A stretch of DNA of 13,896 nucleotides from JBBSUQ01 sp038234235 (GCA_038234235.1 JBBSUQ010000085.1:1-13896); one strand, 5' to 3'. Numbered from the stretch's first letter, positions 1 through 8,014 are shown. Made by a program: numbers and translations. Notes: a model not told the origin generated them from the letters alone.

Positions 1-3
1 ACG

Positions 4-795
4 CTAGGTTGCTTTTTGTTTTTTGATAATTTTTCTAAATAACTTAGGGAAAAATCTTTTTATCCAAACAACCTTAATTTCTTTTCCACCAATGAGCAAT
101 TCAACCTTTTCTTTTTCAATTCCTTCGATAATCTTTTGTACACATTTTTCAACAGGCATTCCTGTATCTTGGTTGTGATCCATTTCATTGTGTTTTTTTC
201 CTTTTGAATCAAGTGCACTTTTAGAAATTTCGGTATTAATTTTTCCGGGAACCAACATTAAAACTGAAATATTATTTTTAGCTTCTTCCAAGGCTAAACT
301 TTCAAAAAAACCGTGAAGTGCATGTTTTGATGCTGAATATGCCGACCGAAGATAAAAGCCGAATTTACCGGCAATACTTGAAGTAACTACAATTTTCCCA
401 GATTTCTGGTTTTGAAAAACTGGCAATACAGCTTTGGCAACAGCAATGTTTCCAAAATAATTTACCTCCATTATTTTTCTATCTACTTCGATTTCTGTTT
501 CACCTGCAACGCCTCTTTGAGAAATTCCTGCATTTAAAAAAAGAAAATCAATTCTGCCATATTGAGAAATGATTTTATCTACGCATTCTTTTAAATTTCG
601 AGTATCCTCGACATCGTAAGCCAAAACTAAATGACTATCAGCATTTTTTAATTCTAATTTTATTCTATTCAGTTTCTCGATATTTCTAGCTGAAAGTATA
701 ACTGTTGCTCCTTGATTTGACAATTGTTTGCACAACTCCGCACCAATTCCGGAACTTGCACCAATTATCCACGCTATTTTATTTTTTATTTCCAA
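4..795 (-). CDS. SDR-family NAD(P)-dependent oxidoreductase
   Basis: This is a classical short-chain dehydrogenase/reductase of 263 residues, a normal length for the family. The Rossmann cofactor motif GASSGIG lies at residues 12-18, an Asp at 61 fits the adenine-ring contact, NAG is at 88-90, and the catalytic tetrad is complete: N112, S140, Y153 and K157 (YSASK). The overall pattern resembles the DHRS7-like branch, whose members reduce or oxidise carbonyl/hydroxyl groups on lipids or other hydrophobic substrates; the substrate cannot be read from sequence. The C-terminus is rich in Lys and aromatic residues (about 240-261), which may favour membrane contact (inference). No signal peptide, so cytoplasmic. 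The ATG start directly precedes the conserved first beta-strand. It is divergent from hemE, and a 7-base inverted repeat lies just upstream of its start. Family certain, substrate unknown. Confidence 0.93.
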   Translation of the reverse strand: MEIKNKIAWIIGASSGIGAELCKQLSNQGATVILSARNIEKLNRIKLELKNADSHLVLAYDVEDTRNLKECVDKIISQYGRIDFLFLNAGISQRGVAGETEIEVDRKIMEVNYFGNIAVAKAVLPVFQNQKSGKIVVTSSIAGKFGFYLRSAYSASKHALHGFFESLALEEAKNNISVLMLVPGKINTEISKSALDSKGKKHNEMDHNQDTGMPVEKCVQKIIEGIEKEKVELLIGGKEIKVVWIKRFFPKLFRKIIKKQKAT

Positions 796-798
796 TCT

Positions 799-820
799 GA
801 AGTTTATTAAGACAAACTTC
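799..820. repeat. 7-bp inverted repeat upstream of the SDR gene
   Basis: GAAGTTT at 799-805 is perfectly inverted as AAACTTC at 814-820, with an 8-base AT-rich spacer. It sits 4 bases upstream of the SDR start codon in the divergent gap with hemE. It could be an operator for a dimeric repressor or a small hairpin in the SDR leader. Such short inverted repeats also arise by chance in AT-rich DNA, so function is unproven. Confidence 0.35.
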
Positions 821-909
821 GCAATAAAATTCGATACTTAGATTGAATTAAATTTCAAGATTAAATTAATAAATTTAGCACTAAACAAAACACGCAAATT
901 GAAACTTAT

Positions 910-917
910 TATATTTG
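910..917 (+). promoter_or_regulatory. Bacteroidota-type -7 element of hemE
   Basis: TATATTTG fits the Bacteroidota -7 consensus TAnnTTTG exactly. It lies 17 bases upstream of the ATG at 935, which would give a leader of roughly 12-14 bases. No TTG/TTTG -33 element is visible at the usual distance. The element lies inside the possible upstream extension of hemE that begins with TTG at 899, which argues that the extension is not translated. Confidence 0.55.
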
Positions 918-934
918 CATTCTTGTATATAGAA

Positions 935-1975
935 ATGAATTTGAAAAATGACTTGATTCTTCGTGCTGCACGAGGCGAAAATATTGAAAGATATCCTGTT
1001 TGGTTAATGCGTCAAGCCGGAAGAATTTTGCCCGAATACCGAGCAGTTAGAAATTCGCTAAGTGGCTTTAAAGAATTGGTTGAAACACCCGAAAGGGCCG
1101 CAGAAGTAACAATTCAACCAGTGGATATCCTGGATGTTGACGCTGCAATAATTTTTTCTGATATTTTGGTGGTCCCAGAAGCTATGGGTTTAGAATATCA
1201 AATGATTGAAAATAAAGGTCCGTGGTTTGAAAAAACAATTAGAAATCATGAAGATTTAAAATTTGCTCAAGACAATATTGATGTAGCTGATAAACTTTCG
1301 TATGTTTTTGAAGCTTTAAAAATAACTAAAAAAGGATTGGGTGGTCGTGTGCCACTTATAGGATTTGCGGGTGCTCCATTCACTATTTTGTGTTACATGG
1401 TGGAGGGTCACGGATCTAAAACTTTCTCAGAATGCCGTAAGCTTTTATATCAAAATCCGACTTTGGCACATGACTTGCTAAGCAGGATAACGAATGTTAC
1501 AATTTCTTATCTTAAAGGTCAAATTAAAGCAGGTGCAGACATGTTGCAGATTTTTGATTCATGGGCAGGAATTTTGGGACATGAGCAATACCAAGAGTTT
1601 AGCGTGAAATATTTAAAGAAAATAGCAGATGCAATTAATTATGAAGTTCCTTTGACACTTTTTGCTAAAGGAGCCTACAGTTCTGTAAGAAATTTAGCTG
1701 AATTAAAATGCAATACAATTGGTTTAGATTGGAACATGAATATTCAAGAAAATAGAAGATTAGTTGGTGAAAATAAAACATTACAAGGCAATTTAGATCC
1801 TTGTGCGCTCTACGCTTCACACGAAAATATTGAAACTGAAACAAAAAAAATGCTGAACACGTTTAAAAGTCAGCGACATATAGTAAATTTGGGGCATGGA
1901 GTTTATCCAGATATTGATCCTGAAAAAGTAAAAACGTTTATAAAAACAGTCAAAAATTATGAAATACAATTTTAA
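935..1975 (+). CDS. hemE: Uroporphyrinogen decarboxylase HemE
   Basis: HemE removes four acetate carboxyl groups from uroporphyrinogen III to give coproporphyrinogen III in haem synthesis; it is cytoplasmic and needs no cofactor. Counting from the ATG at 935 the protein has 346 residues, the usual length. The first family signature is at 21-36 (PVWLMRQAGR then ILPEYR), carrying R26 and R30; the catalytic Asp is D76 in FSDILV; GFAGAPFT is at 143-150, Y154 in LCYMVEG, DSWAG at 208-212, QGNLDP at 284-289, and the C-terminal His is H321 in NLGHGV. The frame is open further upstream to a TTG at 899, but the added 12 residues are not family-like and overlap the -7 element, so the ATG was chosen. 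The last 17 bases overlap the next gene, suggesting translational coupling with an envelope protein unrelated to haem. Confidence 0.97.
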   Translation: MNLKNDLILRAARGENIERYPVWLMRQAGRILPEYRAVRNSLSGFKELVETPERAAEVTIQPVDILDVDAAIIFSDILVVPEAMGLEYQMIENKGPWFEKTIRNHEDLKFAQDNIDVADKLSYVFEALKITKKGLGGRVPLIGFAGAPFTILCYMVEGHGSKTFSECRKLLYQNPTLAHDLLSRITNVTISYLKGQIKAGADMLQIFDSWAGILGHEQYQEFSVKYLKKIADAINYEVPLTLFAKGAYSSVRNLAELKCNTIGLDWNMNIQENRRLVGENKTLQGNLDPCALYASHENIETETKKMLNTFKSQRHIVNLGHGVYPDIDPEKVKTFIKTVKNYEIQF

Positions 1976-3137
1976 ACTAATAGCTAGTCTTTTATTTTTC
2001 TTACCACTTTCAATGAGTTCTATGGCTCAAGAAGGAGATAATATGGTTGAAAATGGGAGTTTTGAAGCGACAGATGGAAAAGTTAGAAAACTGGGTTCCA
2101 TTGAAAGTGCTTTAGGTTGGTTGTCTCCAACTGGATCAAGAGCCGATTTGTTCACATCATCTAAAGAACCGACAATTGACGTTCCTTTAAATCTTTACGG
2201 ATCGGAAGATGCAAAAGATGGCGGAAACTATGCAGGAATAGTTGCATATTCTTATGGAAATAAAGTTCCGAGATCTTATTTGATGACTAAATTGAAAACT
2301 CCAATGAAAAAGGGTTTCAAATACTGTGTTTCTTTTAATGTTTCATTGGCTGAAGCATCTAAATATGCATCGAACCAACTTGCTGCAAATTTTAGCAGCA
2401 AAGCATACGGAACCGATTCTAAAACACCAATTATTGAAAAAAGTCATGTGGTGGATCAAAACAATAAAATATTTAATGGCTTTTACAATTGGGAACAAGT
2501 TTGTGGAGTTTACGTTGCTGAAGGTGGAGAAAAATATATCACAATAGGTAATTTCACATCTGATGAAGATACTAAAAACGAACGAAATAAGAAACAAACT
2601 GACGTTAAAGTGGCACAGATTATTGCAGCTTACTATTACATTGATAACATTACTGTTACTTTGGTAGAAGACATGAATGATTGTGCTTGTGCGCCAGAAG
2701 AAGACATCAACACTTATTCAAAAGTTATTTATCAAAATACTACAAGATTAATTGAAGATGCATCGCCAGAAGCTAAATTAGAAAATGAGCGTTTATACTT
2801 TGCATTTGGTTCAGATAACTTTACAGTTGAAGGTCAAAAAGCATTGGATAATCTTGTTGAAGCTTTGAAAGCGAATCCTACTTGGAAGGTTCAAATACTT
2901 GGTCATTCGGACAAAACTGAAGACGAAGTTGGAAAGGAAAAAGACAGATATTCTTCCATGGATTCCAAACGTGTGAATGCCGTTATGAAATATTTAATGG
3001 ACAAAGGCATTGCTGAAAGTAGAATGTTGCCTTCACCACAAGGTTCAACCTTGCCAAGCGAAGTAGTATCTGCAAACGATGATGAAGAACTGACAATGGC
3101 AAAAAACCGCAGAGTTGGTTTCAAGATAAGAAAATAA
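1959..3137 (+). CDS. Secreted OmpA-family protein with N-terminal lectin-like region
   Basis: A 392-residue envelope protein. Residues 1-23 form a signal peptide (KYNFK n-region, hydrophobic core, cleavage after SSMA, before QEG). Residues about 28-235 begin NMVENGSFE and end in YYYIDNITVTLVE; this frame is typical of beta-jelly-roll, carbohydrate-binding-like domains in Bacteroidota, though the ligand is unknown. A short Cys-containing linker (DCACAPEED) follows. Residues about 275-392 are an OmpA-like peptidoglycan-binding domain: LYFAFGSDNFT, GHSD with the diaminopimelate-contacting Asp, SKRVNAVMKYL with the conserved Arg, and terminal KNRRVGFKI. The expected role is a periplasmic or outer-membrane-associated protein bound to peptidoglycan. 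The ATG overlaps the end of hemE by 17 bases, so it is probably co-transcribed and coupled. Domain calls are good for OmpA and moderate for the N-terminal part. Confidence 0.85.
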   Translation: MKYNFKLIASLLFFLPLSMSSMAQEGDNMVENGSFEATDGKVRKLGSIESALGWLSPTGSRADLFTSSKEPTIDVPLNLYGSEDAKDGGNYAGIVAYSYGNKVPRSYLMTKLKTPMKKGFKYCVSFNVSLAEASKYASNQLAANFSSKAYGTDSKTPIIEKSHVVDQNNKIFNGFYNWEQVCGVYVAEGGEKYITIGNFTSDEDTKNERNKKQTDVKVAQIIAAYYYIDNITVTLVEDMNDCACAPEEDINTYSKVIYQNTTRLIEDASPEAKLENERLYFAFGSDNFTVEGQKALDNLVEALKANPTWKVQILGHSDKTEDEVGKEKDRYSSMDSKRVNAVMKYLMDKGIAESRMLPSPQGSTLPSEVVSANDDEELTMAKNRRVGFKIRK

Positions 3138-3158
3138 AATATTCAAGATATCTTATAG

Positions 3159-3189
3159 AAAAGTCCGGTGGTTTCATCGGACTTTTTTT
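3159..3189 (+). terminator. Rho-independent terminator after the hemE-ompA unit
   Basis: AAAAGTCCG (3159-3167) pairs with CGGACTTTT (3178-3186) around a 10-base loop, and the stem runs into seven consecutive T. It begins 22 bases after the OmpA-family stop codon, so it should end the hemE-ompA transcript. Confidence 0.88.
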
Positions 3190-3220
3190 GTGGTATAAAA
3201 TGAATCAGTACTTTGATAAA

Positions 3221-3254
3221 TTGAATATTAATGCTTTATTTTATTATTATTTTG
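3221..3254 (+). promoter_or_regulatory. Possible promoter of the antitoxin-like gene
   Basis: TTATTTTG (3247-3254) matches the -7 consensus TAnnTTTG at all but the second position, and a TTG (3221-3223) lies 23 bases upstream as a possible -33 element. It is 28 bases before the ATG at 3283. The region is very AT-rich, so a chance match is possible. Confidence 0.3.
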
Positions 3255-3282
3255 AAAATTCGATTTTCGATTAACTTGATTT

Positions 3283-3555
3283 ATGAATACAGCGCAAAAT
3301 AAACTTAATTTAGTACAAATGATTATCGAATCTGAGGATTCTACTTTTGTGAAAAAAATGTTGAATTTTGCCTTTCCCCTCAAATCTACTAACAAGGCAT
3401 ACGCCAACTATGATAATGATGACAACATTCCCGATTATGTAATAAATGAAGTCAATGAGTCAATAATCGAGCTAGATAACGGCACTGATAAAGGTATTGG
3501 TCACGAGGAAATGCTTAAAAAATTTCGAAAAAAATACCCCTATCTTGATCTCTAA
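3283..3555 (+). CDS. Antitoxin-like protein of a type II toxin-antitoxin pair
   Basis: A 90-residue acidic protein. The N-terminal part reads LNLVQMIIESEDSTFVKKML, a helical start common in small Bacteroidota antitoxins. The C-terminal part, residues about 55-86 (INEVNESIIELDNG, then GIGHEEMLKKFRKKYP), matches the recurring pattern ESI..L..G..(I/G)xHEEVMKK of antitoxins that partner RelE/ParE-type toxins. Such proteins bind and block the toxin and repress their own operon. The usual partner gene begins immediately downstream; here only a degraded toxin-like stretch is seen (3563-3735), so this may be an orphan. The call rests on motif resemblance only. It has its own gap on both sides, 145 bases after the OmpA gene. 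Confidence 0.6.
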   Translation: MNTAQNKLNLVQMIIESEDSTFVKKMLNFAFPLKSTNKAYANYDNDDNIPDYVINEVNESIIELDNGTDKGIGHEEMLKKFRKKYPYLDL

Positions 3556-3562
3556 TCTTAAC

Positions 3563-3735
3563 CGAATTTTCTGGAGTAAACGACCTGTTTAGTTTCCAAA
3601 GATCGAATACTCAATCTTATCCTTAATTCTTGAACTAACCACTAATAGCAATATAACATAAAAACACTTACGCAAAATACTGCAAACCAAGTTTCTTAAT
3701 AATAAAGTTGGTAGTGTTAGCATTTCGTAGATCAT
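3563..3735 (+). pseudogene. Possible remnant of a RelE/ParE-type toxin
   Basis: Directly after the antitoxin-like stop codon, the frame from 3563 reads RIFWSKRPV, a TAG stop at 3590-3592, then FPKIEYSILSLILE. Intact RelE/ParE toxins of Bacteroidota often open with a (I/V)xWSKRA...F.K.IEY pattern, so both pieces line up in order with a stop between them. A second piece in another frame (3705-3734) reads KLVVLAFRRS, similar to the last beta-strand of such toxins (IELL.F.D.R). Together they span about 170 bases against some 290 for an intact gene, implying an internal deletion plus a frameshift. There is no start codon in place. The similarity is short and judged by eye, so it could be coincidence. 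Confidence 0.35.
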
Positions 3736-3753
3736 TATTTATAAGTCAATTTG

Positions 3754-4323
3754 TCACTCAAAAAATTCTTTCAACTCCAAGTACAATCTTGCCGTAGGCA
3801 AACCAACAACATTTTCATAAGAGCCAATAATTTTCTTTACGCCAATGTGCCCTATCCATTCTTGAATGCCATAAGCTCCTGCTTTATCCAATGGACTGAA
3901 TTCTTCTACGTATTTTTTTATTACTTCATCAGACAAATCATAAAAGTGTACTTCAGTTATTTCATGAAAGGAATGTACTTTTTCCGTACTCACAAGCGTA
4001 ACTCCTGTAATTACTTGATGACTTCGTCCAGACAAAAGAGTGAGCATTTCTATGGCTTCGTCATCGTCTTTTGGTTTGCCTAAAATTTTATCATCTAAAA
4101 CGACTACAGTATCGGCACAAATTAATAATTCATCTGTCCCTAAGGTTTCAAAAAGTTCTTCTGATTTGCATTTTGCAATGTAAACTGGCACGAGCTCCAA
4201 TTCCATGTCATCTGGATAATCTTCGTCAATATGCTTTGTGCGAATAGTGAAATCATAACCCATTAAACTCAGCAATTCTTTGCGTCTCGGAGATTGAGAT
4301 CCTAAAACAATTTTTTTATTCAT
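3754..4323 (-). CDS. maf: Maf-family nucleoside triphosphate pyrophosphatase
   Basis: A 189-residue Maf protein, a typical length. Maf enzymes cleave non-canonical or surplus nucleotides (dTTP, UTP and modified forms in the YhdE branch) to the monophosphate plus pyrophosphate; older annotation calls them septum-formation inhibitors. Counting from the ATG at 4323: LGSQSPRR at 7-14, catalytic-base Asp D71 in ADTVVVLDDKILGKP, SGRSHQVITGV at 98-108, DKAGAYGIQ at 146-154 and GSYENVVGLP at 167-176. The DKAGAYGIQ and GSYxNVVGLP forms favour dTTP/UTP specificity (inference). The frame extends two codons further to a GTG at 4329, but the ATG is preferred. It is the last gene of the queE-porE-ubiA-maf unit, 16 bases after the prenyltransferase; no clear terminator follows. 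Confidence 0.95.
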   Translation of the reverse strand: MNKKIVLGSQSPRRKELLSLMGYDFTIRTKHIDEDYPDDMELELVPVYIAKCKSEELFETLGTDELLICADTVVVLDDKILGKPKDDDEAIEMLTLLSGRSHQVITGVTLVSTEKVHSFHEITEVHFYDLSDEVIKKYVEEFSPLDKAGAYGIQEWIGHIGVKKIIGSYENVVGLPTARLYLELKEFFE

Positions 4324-4339
4324 TTTCACAAATTCTTAA

Positions 4340-5311
4340 TTAAAGGAAATACCAATAAACAGGCAATAACAATCCTAAAAACATACTTAGTTTTAATAAT
4401 TTTTGACTGGTTTCAATTTTAACCTTCTCCGCTCTGAAGAGTAAAATGAACATAATAAAAATTTGTAAAAGCATTGCTAAATCCACAGGTAAGGTAATAA
4501 GTGGAGAATAAGATAAAACTCCATAAAAATGGTTAAGTAGACAAATTACAACATAAAAAATAGGACAAATTGCAAGTAACATTGCTCCGATGCGAATGGC
4601 ATTTTTTTCTCCAATGGCAATAGGAATAGTTTTGGCTCTCAAGTTTTTATCTCCTGCTACGTCTTGCACATCTTTCAATATTTCCCTGACCAGATTACTG
4701 AAAAAAGCAAAAAATGCAAGAAGAAGTATATAAATTCCATTATTGGAAAGTTTCATTTCCCAATTCTCTAAATTTGTTTCAAAATTAAACTCCGTAAAAC
4801 TTGGTAATTGATTTTGAATGTAAAAATGAACACCGCATAAAATTGGAACTAAGGCAGTGAGCCCAGCAACGACTAAATTTCCTACTAAAAATTTTCTTTT
4901 AAGCGACATTGAATAAAACCAAAGCGCATTGATACTTAATAAATGAATAAACAAATACCAAAAAGAATTGTAACGTAAACTTAAATAAATTGCAATTGCA
5001 AATGCAGTAAAGTTTAAAGTCCAATGCCAAACAATAGCCCATCTTTTCTTGATGTATTTTCCAATTATTACTTTGTTTGGTTTGTTTATTCTATCAGCTC
5101 GCAAATCAAAATAATCATTGATGATATTACCTGCAGCGGCTATCATTATGGTTGAAATTACCAATAAAAAATAATCAAATGGATTCCCGAGAACTCCTGT
5201 GGAAATATTTAAATCTTGCTCACAAACTACAAAGAACAGTTGAACACTGTACATTGTAAGTCCAATAATCAATAAATTAATAGGACGGATGAGCTTTAGG
5301 AAATTCAGCAT
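4340..5311 (-). CDS. UbiA-family membrane prenyltransferase
   Basis: A 323-residue integral membrane protein with about eight or nine hydrophobic segments. It carries both Asp-rich motifs of the family: NDYFDLRAD at residues 65-73 (NDxxDxxxD) and DVQDVAGD at 214-221, which bind Mg2+ and the prenyl diphosphate, plus Y133...K138 between them. UbiA enzymes move a prenyl chain onto an aromatic or polar acceptor in the inner membrane. In Bacteroidota, homologues beside maf are commonly labelled geranylgeranylglycerol-phosphate geranylgeranyltransferase, but the acceptor is not proven and a quinone or other lipid is possible. An unusual soluble insertion (about residues 168-190, rich in N, E, F and W) separates two membrane segments. 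Its ATG immediately follows the TAA of the porE-like gene (TAAATG), so translation is probably coupled. Confidence 0.88.
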   Translation of the reverse strand: MLNFLKLIRPINLLIIGLTMYSVQLFFVVCEQDLNISTGVLGNPFDYFLLVISTIMIAAAGNIINDYFDLRADRINKPNKVIIGKYIKKRWAIVWHWTLNFTAFAIAIYLSLRYNSFWYLFIHLLSINALWFYSMSLKRKFLVGNLVVAGLTALVPILCGVHFYIQNQLPSFTEFNFETNLENWEMKLSNNGIYILLLAFFAFFSNLVREILKDVQDVAGDKNLRAKTIPIAIGEKNAIRIGAMLLAICPIFYVVICLLNHFYGVLSYSPLITLPVDLAMLLQIFIMFILLFRAEKVKIETSQKLLKLSMFLGLLLPVYWYFL

Positions 5312-7339
5312 TTACTTAATTATCTTATATTCAGTTCTTCTATTTGATTGATGTGCTTTTTCTTTCTCTTTATCACTCGTTAATTTTTCTATCGCTTCAT
5401 CAGATACTCTTGGTTTTTCCTCGCCATACCCTTTATATTTCATACGCGAAGGATCAATTCCAGCATTTATTAAATAATCATAAACTGCTTTTGCACGGTC
5501 GTTACTCAATGTTTGATTGGCAACATCATCTCCCCTAGTATCTGTATGTCCTCGAATTTCTATTTTAATATTTGGTTTGCTTTCCATAAATTCTTTCAAT
5601 TTATTAAGTTCGATGAAAGATTCTGGACGCAAGGTAGATTTAGCTAAATCAAAGAATATATTTTCTAATACTGTAGGGATATCAGAAGTCAAAGGAATCA
5701 TTGGTATGTTTTTATGCACCGATTCCAAATTATCAGGATTGGTCATGTTAAAGTTTTCAGAATAAAAATTATAACCCGGATAATCGACTGTCAATGCATA
5801 TTCACGATCAACTGGCAATGACACTGTAAATTCTCCTGTTTCTTTGTCGGCTTCTGAATACACAACTTCTTTCCCACTTTTAATGTCGATTAATTTAAAT
5901 TTTCCACCAATCGGAGCATTTGTAAGAATATCAAAAACTTTACCTTCAAAATACAATGTTTTTACTGGGCGCAGATGCATCGGCATCACAAAATAATAAA
6001 TATCCAAATCGCCGTAACCTCCTTCTCTATTCGAAGCAAAAAATCCTATTTCTCCATCAGGTGAAACCATTAATGAATTTTCATCGGCTTCAGTATTAAT
6101 TGGAAAACCAAGATTTAATGGATCTCCCCAAGTACCATCTTCTCGCATGCGAGAAATAAATAAATCTGAGCCACCCATTCCTCTATGACCTTTTGAAGCG
6201 AAATATAACGTTTTACCATCTGGATGAATAAGCACAGATTCTTCTTGTTTAGGAGTGTTTATATTCATGGGAAGTCTTTCCGCAGGACCCCATTCGCCAT
6301 TATCTTGTAATTTTGTCACAAAAATATCACTGTTTGGTTCTTCACTTCTGCTGTTCACCCTTCTTATAAAATAAAGTGTTTTCCCATCTGAAGAAAGCGA
6401 AGGTTGAGATTCCCACAAACTGGTATTTGCTTTACCTGGTAAATTCACTGGATCAGACCAACGAGCACCTAACTTTTTAGTAAAAAACATATCACAACTT
6501 CCACGTCCATTTCTTTTTTCACCGTAATTTGTACCTGAAGCATCCGGACAAGCAACAAAAATAAGTGAACGACCATCTGCTCCAATAGTCGGTGCGCCTT
6601 CGTTATTAACAGTATTTACATTCACAGGCATAGGAATTGATTTTTCCCAAACACCAAAATCATTTAAATTGGAGACATAAAAATCTTCTTGTTTTTTGTA
6701 AGTCCCTGCAACTCTTGCATCGTCTATTAATCTTGTAAACAAAATTGTTCTTCCATCTACAGTTATGGTTGGAAAATATTCTGGATCTTTTGTGTTGATT
6801 CCCGCACCTATGTTAATTGGTGTGAATGTCGTACCATTCTTCATTGACTCCAGCGCAAATTCACAATTTTCTTTAGCTTCTAGTGCTTTTTTAGCGAGTT
6901 CGGGGTTATTGCTTCTAGCGGATATATAAATATCATAATTTTTAATTGCCTCAGCGAATTTTCCAATTTTTTGTTGATTCATTGCCAAATACAAAAAAGC
7001 ACTTTTTGTAACCTTTGGATTTAAATCAATAGCCTTTTGATAATACATTACAGCTTTTTCATGATCTCCTGTATATTCGGCTAATTCAGCACCAATTAAA
7101 TATGCTTCCCAAAAATTTTCATCTTGTTCAATTGCTTTTTCAATTAAATCGAGGCCTGCTTTAAAATTCATAGTACCTGTTCTAGGATCTTTTTGAGCCT
7201 GTGGAGCCTGCTGTCCTTCTTCAAAATACTTAATTGCTTTTTTATTTTTGGTAGAATATCCTTCTTGAGCTGTACCACAATTCGTAAATAAAAGAAGTAT
7301 TGTTAAAAGTGATAAAAGTTTAGAAATTAAGATTTTCAT
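5312..7339 (-). CDS. PorE-like T9SS lipoprotein (TPR - beta-propeller - OmpA)
   Basis: A 675-residue envelope protein. Residues 1-20 are a lipoprotein-type signal ending FTN|C21, a relaxed lipobox. Two or three TPR repeats follow at about 55-165 (FWEAYLIGAELAEYTGDHEKA and similar). Residues about 185-450 hold repeated PD40/WD40-like blades, e.g. PTITVDGRTILF, PTIGADGRSLIF, PSLSSDGKTLYF, IHPDGKTLYFAS and VSPDGEIGFFAS. A carboxypeptidase-regulatory-like beta domain (about 463-545) precedes an OmpA domain (about 555-673) with IFFDLAKSTL, GHTD (D600), SNDRAKAV (R615) and SNRRTEYKI. This order is that of PorE of Porphyromonas, a lipoprotein that anchors T9SS to peptidoglycan; related proteins also exist outside T9SS, so orthology is inferred. 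It lies 45 bases after queE and abuts the prenyltransferase. Confidence 0.85.
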   Translation of the reverse strand: MKILISKLLSLLTILLLFTNCGTAQEGYSTKNKKAIKYFEEGQQAPQAQKDPRTGTMNFKAGLDLIEKAIEQDENFWEAYLIGAELAEYTGDHEKAVMYYQKAIDLNPKVTKSAFLYLAMNQQKIGKFAEAIKNYDIYISARSNNPELAKKALEAKENCEFALESMKNGTTFTPINIGAGINTKDPEYFPTITVDGRTILFTRLIDDARVAGTYKKQEDFYVSNLNDFGVWEKSIPMPVNVNTVNNEGAPTIGADGRSLIFVACPDASGTNYGEKRNGRGSCDMFFTKKLGARWSDPVNLPGKANTSLWESQPSLSSDGKTLYFIRRVNSRSEEPNSDIFVTKLQDNGEWGPAERLPMNINTPKQEESVLIHPDGKTLYFASKGHRGMGGSDLFISRMREDGTWGDPLNLGFPINTEADENSLMVSPDGEIGFFASNREGGYGDLDIYYFVMPMHLRPVKTLYFEGKVFDILTNAPIGGKFKLIDIKSGKEVVYSEADKETGEFTVSLPVDREYALTVDYPGYNFYSENFNMTNPDNLESVHKNIPMIPLTSDIPTVLENIFFDLAKSTLRPESFIELNKLKEFMESKPNIKIEIRGHTDTRGDDVANQTLSNDRAKAVYDYLINAGIDPSRMKYKGYGEEKPRVSDEAIEKLTSDKEKEKAHQSNRRTEYKIIK

Positions 7340-7384
7340 ATTGTCAATTTTAGATTTATATCTATTATTAAATTATCTTCTGTA

Positions 7385-8008
7385 TTAAGGAATTTGCATA
7401 TACTTATGCGTCTGCAATGAAATTTTCCATTTAGGATTATTTTTTACATAATCGATGATCATAGGCAAGAATCGTTCCCGTTTACTCCATTCAGCTTGCA
7501 AATAAAGTTTACATTCTGGTTTAAGAAGTACCGCATGCAGTTCTGCCCATTGAAAATCAGACGGATGTGCAATTATAACTTTTAATTCGTCTGCTAATTT
7601 GTATGCAGATTCAATGGGAGCTTTAAACTTTTTGGGCGAAAAACAATACCAGTCAATTTTTCCCATTAACTCATAAGTTCCAGATGTTTCTAGGGCAATT
7701 TCTATTTTATATTTATGTAATTTAGAAGTAAGATAAGTTAAATCATACATGCAAGGTTCGCCACCCGTTATTACGACAAAACCAGAATTGCTGGCAACAA
7801 CCATATTTACCAATTCATCAATCTTAACCAATTGATTTTCTTCGGCATCCCAACTTTCTTTAACATCGCACCAAGAGCAACCAACATCGCAGCCCGCAAG
7901 ACGAATGAAATAAGCAGCTCTTCCACTATGGAAGCCCTCACCTTGGATGGTGTAAAATTGTTCCATCAATGGCAGTTCCACTTTCGTATTTACATCGGCA
8001 ATATTCAT
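7385..8008 (-). CDS. queE: 7-carboxy-7-deazaguanine synthase QueE
   Basis: A radical-SAM enzyme of 207 residues that converts 6-carboxy-5,6,7,8-tetrahydropterin to 7-carboxy-7-deazaguanine, the third step towards queuosine in tRNA. From the ATG at 8008 the motifs are IQGEG at 21-25, the iron-sulphur cluster cysteines C40, C44 and C47 (CxxxCxxC, followed by Asp), TGGEP at 81-85 for SAM binding, LETSGT at 106-111 and the conserved C-terminal LQTHKYMQIP. The frame continues upstream to TTG at 8017, but that codon lies inside the -7 element, so the ATG was taken. It is the first gene of a four-gene minus-strand unit; no other queuosine gene is present in the window. Cytoplasmic. Confidence 0.96.
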   Translation of the reverse strand: MNIADVNTKVELPLMEQFYTIQGEGFHSGRAAYFIRLAGCDVGCSWCDVKESWDAEENQLVKIDELVNMVVASNSGFVVITGGEPCMYDLTYLTSKLHKYKIEIALETSGTYELMGKIDWYCFSPKKFKAPIESAYKLADELKVIIAHPSDFQWAELHAVLLKPECKLYLQAEWSKRERFLPMIIDYVKNNPKWKISLQTHKYMQIP

Positions 8009-8014
8009 ATTACA

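Noticed and set aside
899..934. TTG-initiated 12-residue extension of hemE
   Set aside because: It contains the -7 promoter element and adds residues not typical of HemE; the ATG at 935 gives the usual length.
2326..2597. Small frames on both strands inside the OmpA-family gene
   Set aside because: They overlap the coding frame of a protein with a full signal peptide and domain order; no independent support.
3241..3254. TTA-rich run as a simple-sequence repeat or phase-variable tract
   Set aside because: It is only a few imperfect units in an AT-rich gap and not inside a gene; more simply explained as promoter-like AT-rich DNA.
3751..4083. 110-residue plus-strand frame opposite maf
   Set aside because: It is rich in Phe, Tyr and Cys with no family features and lies wholly antisense to a well-supported maf gene.
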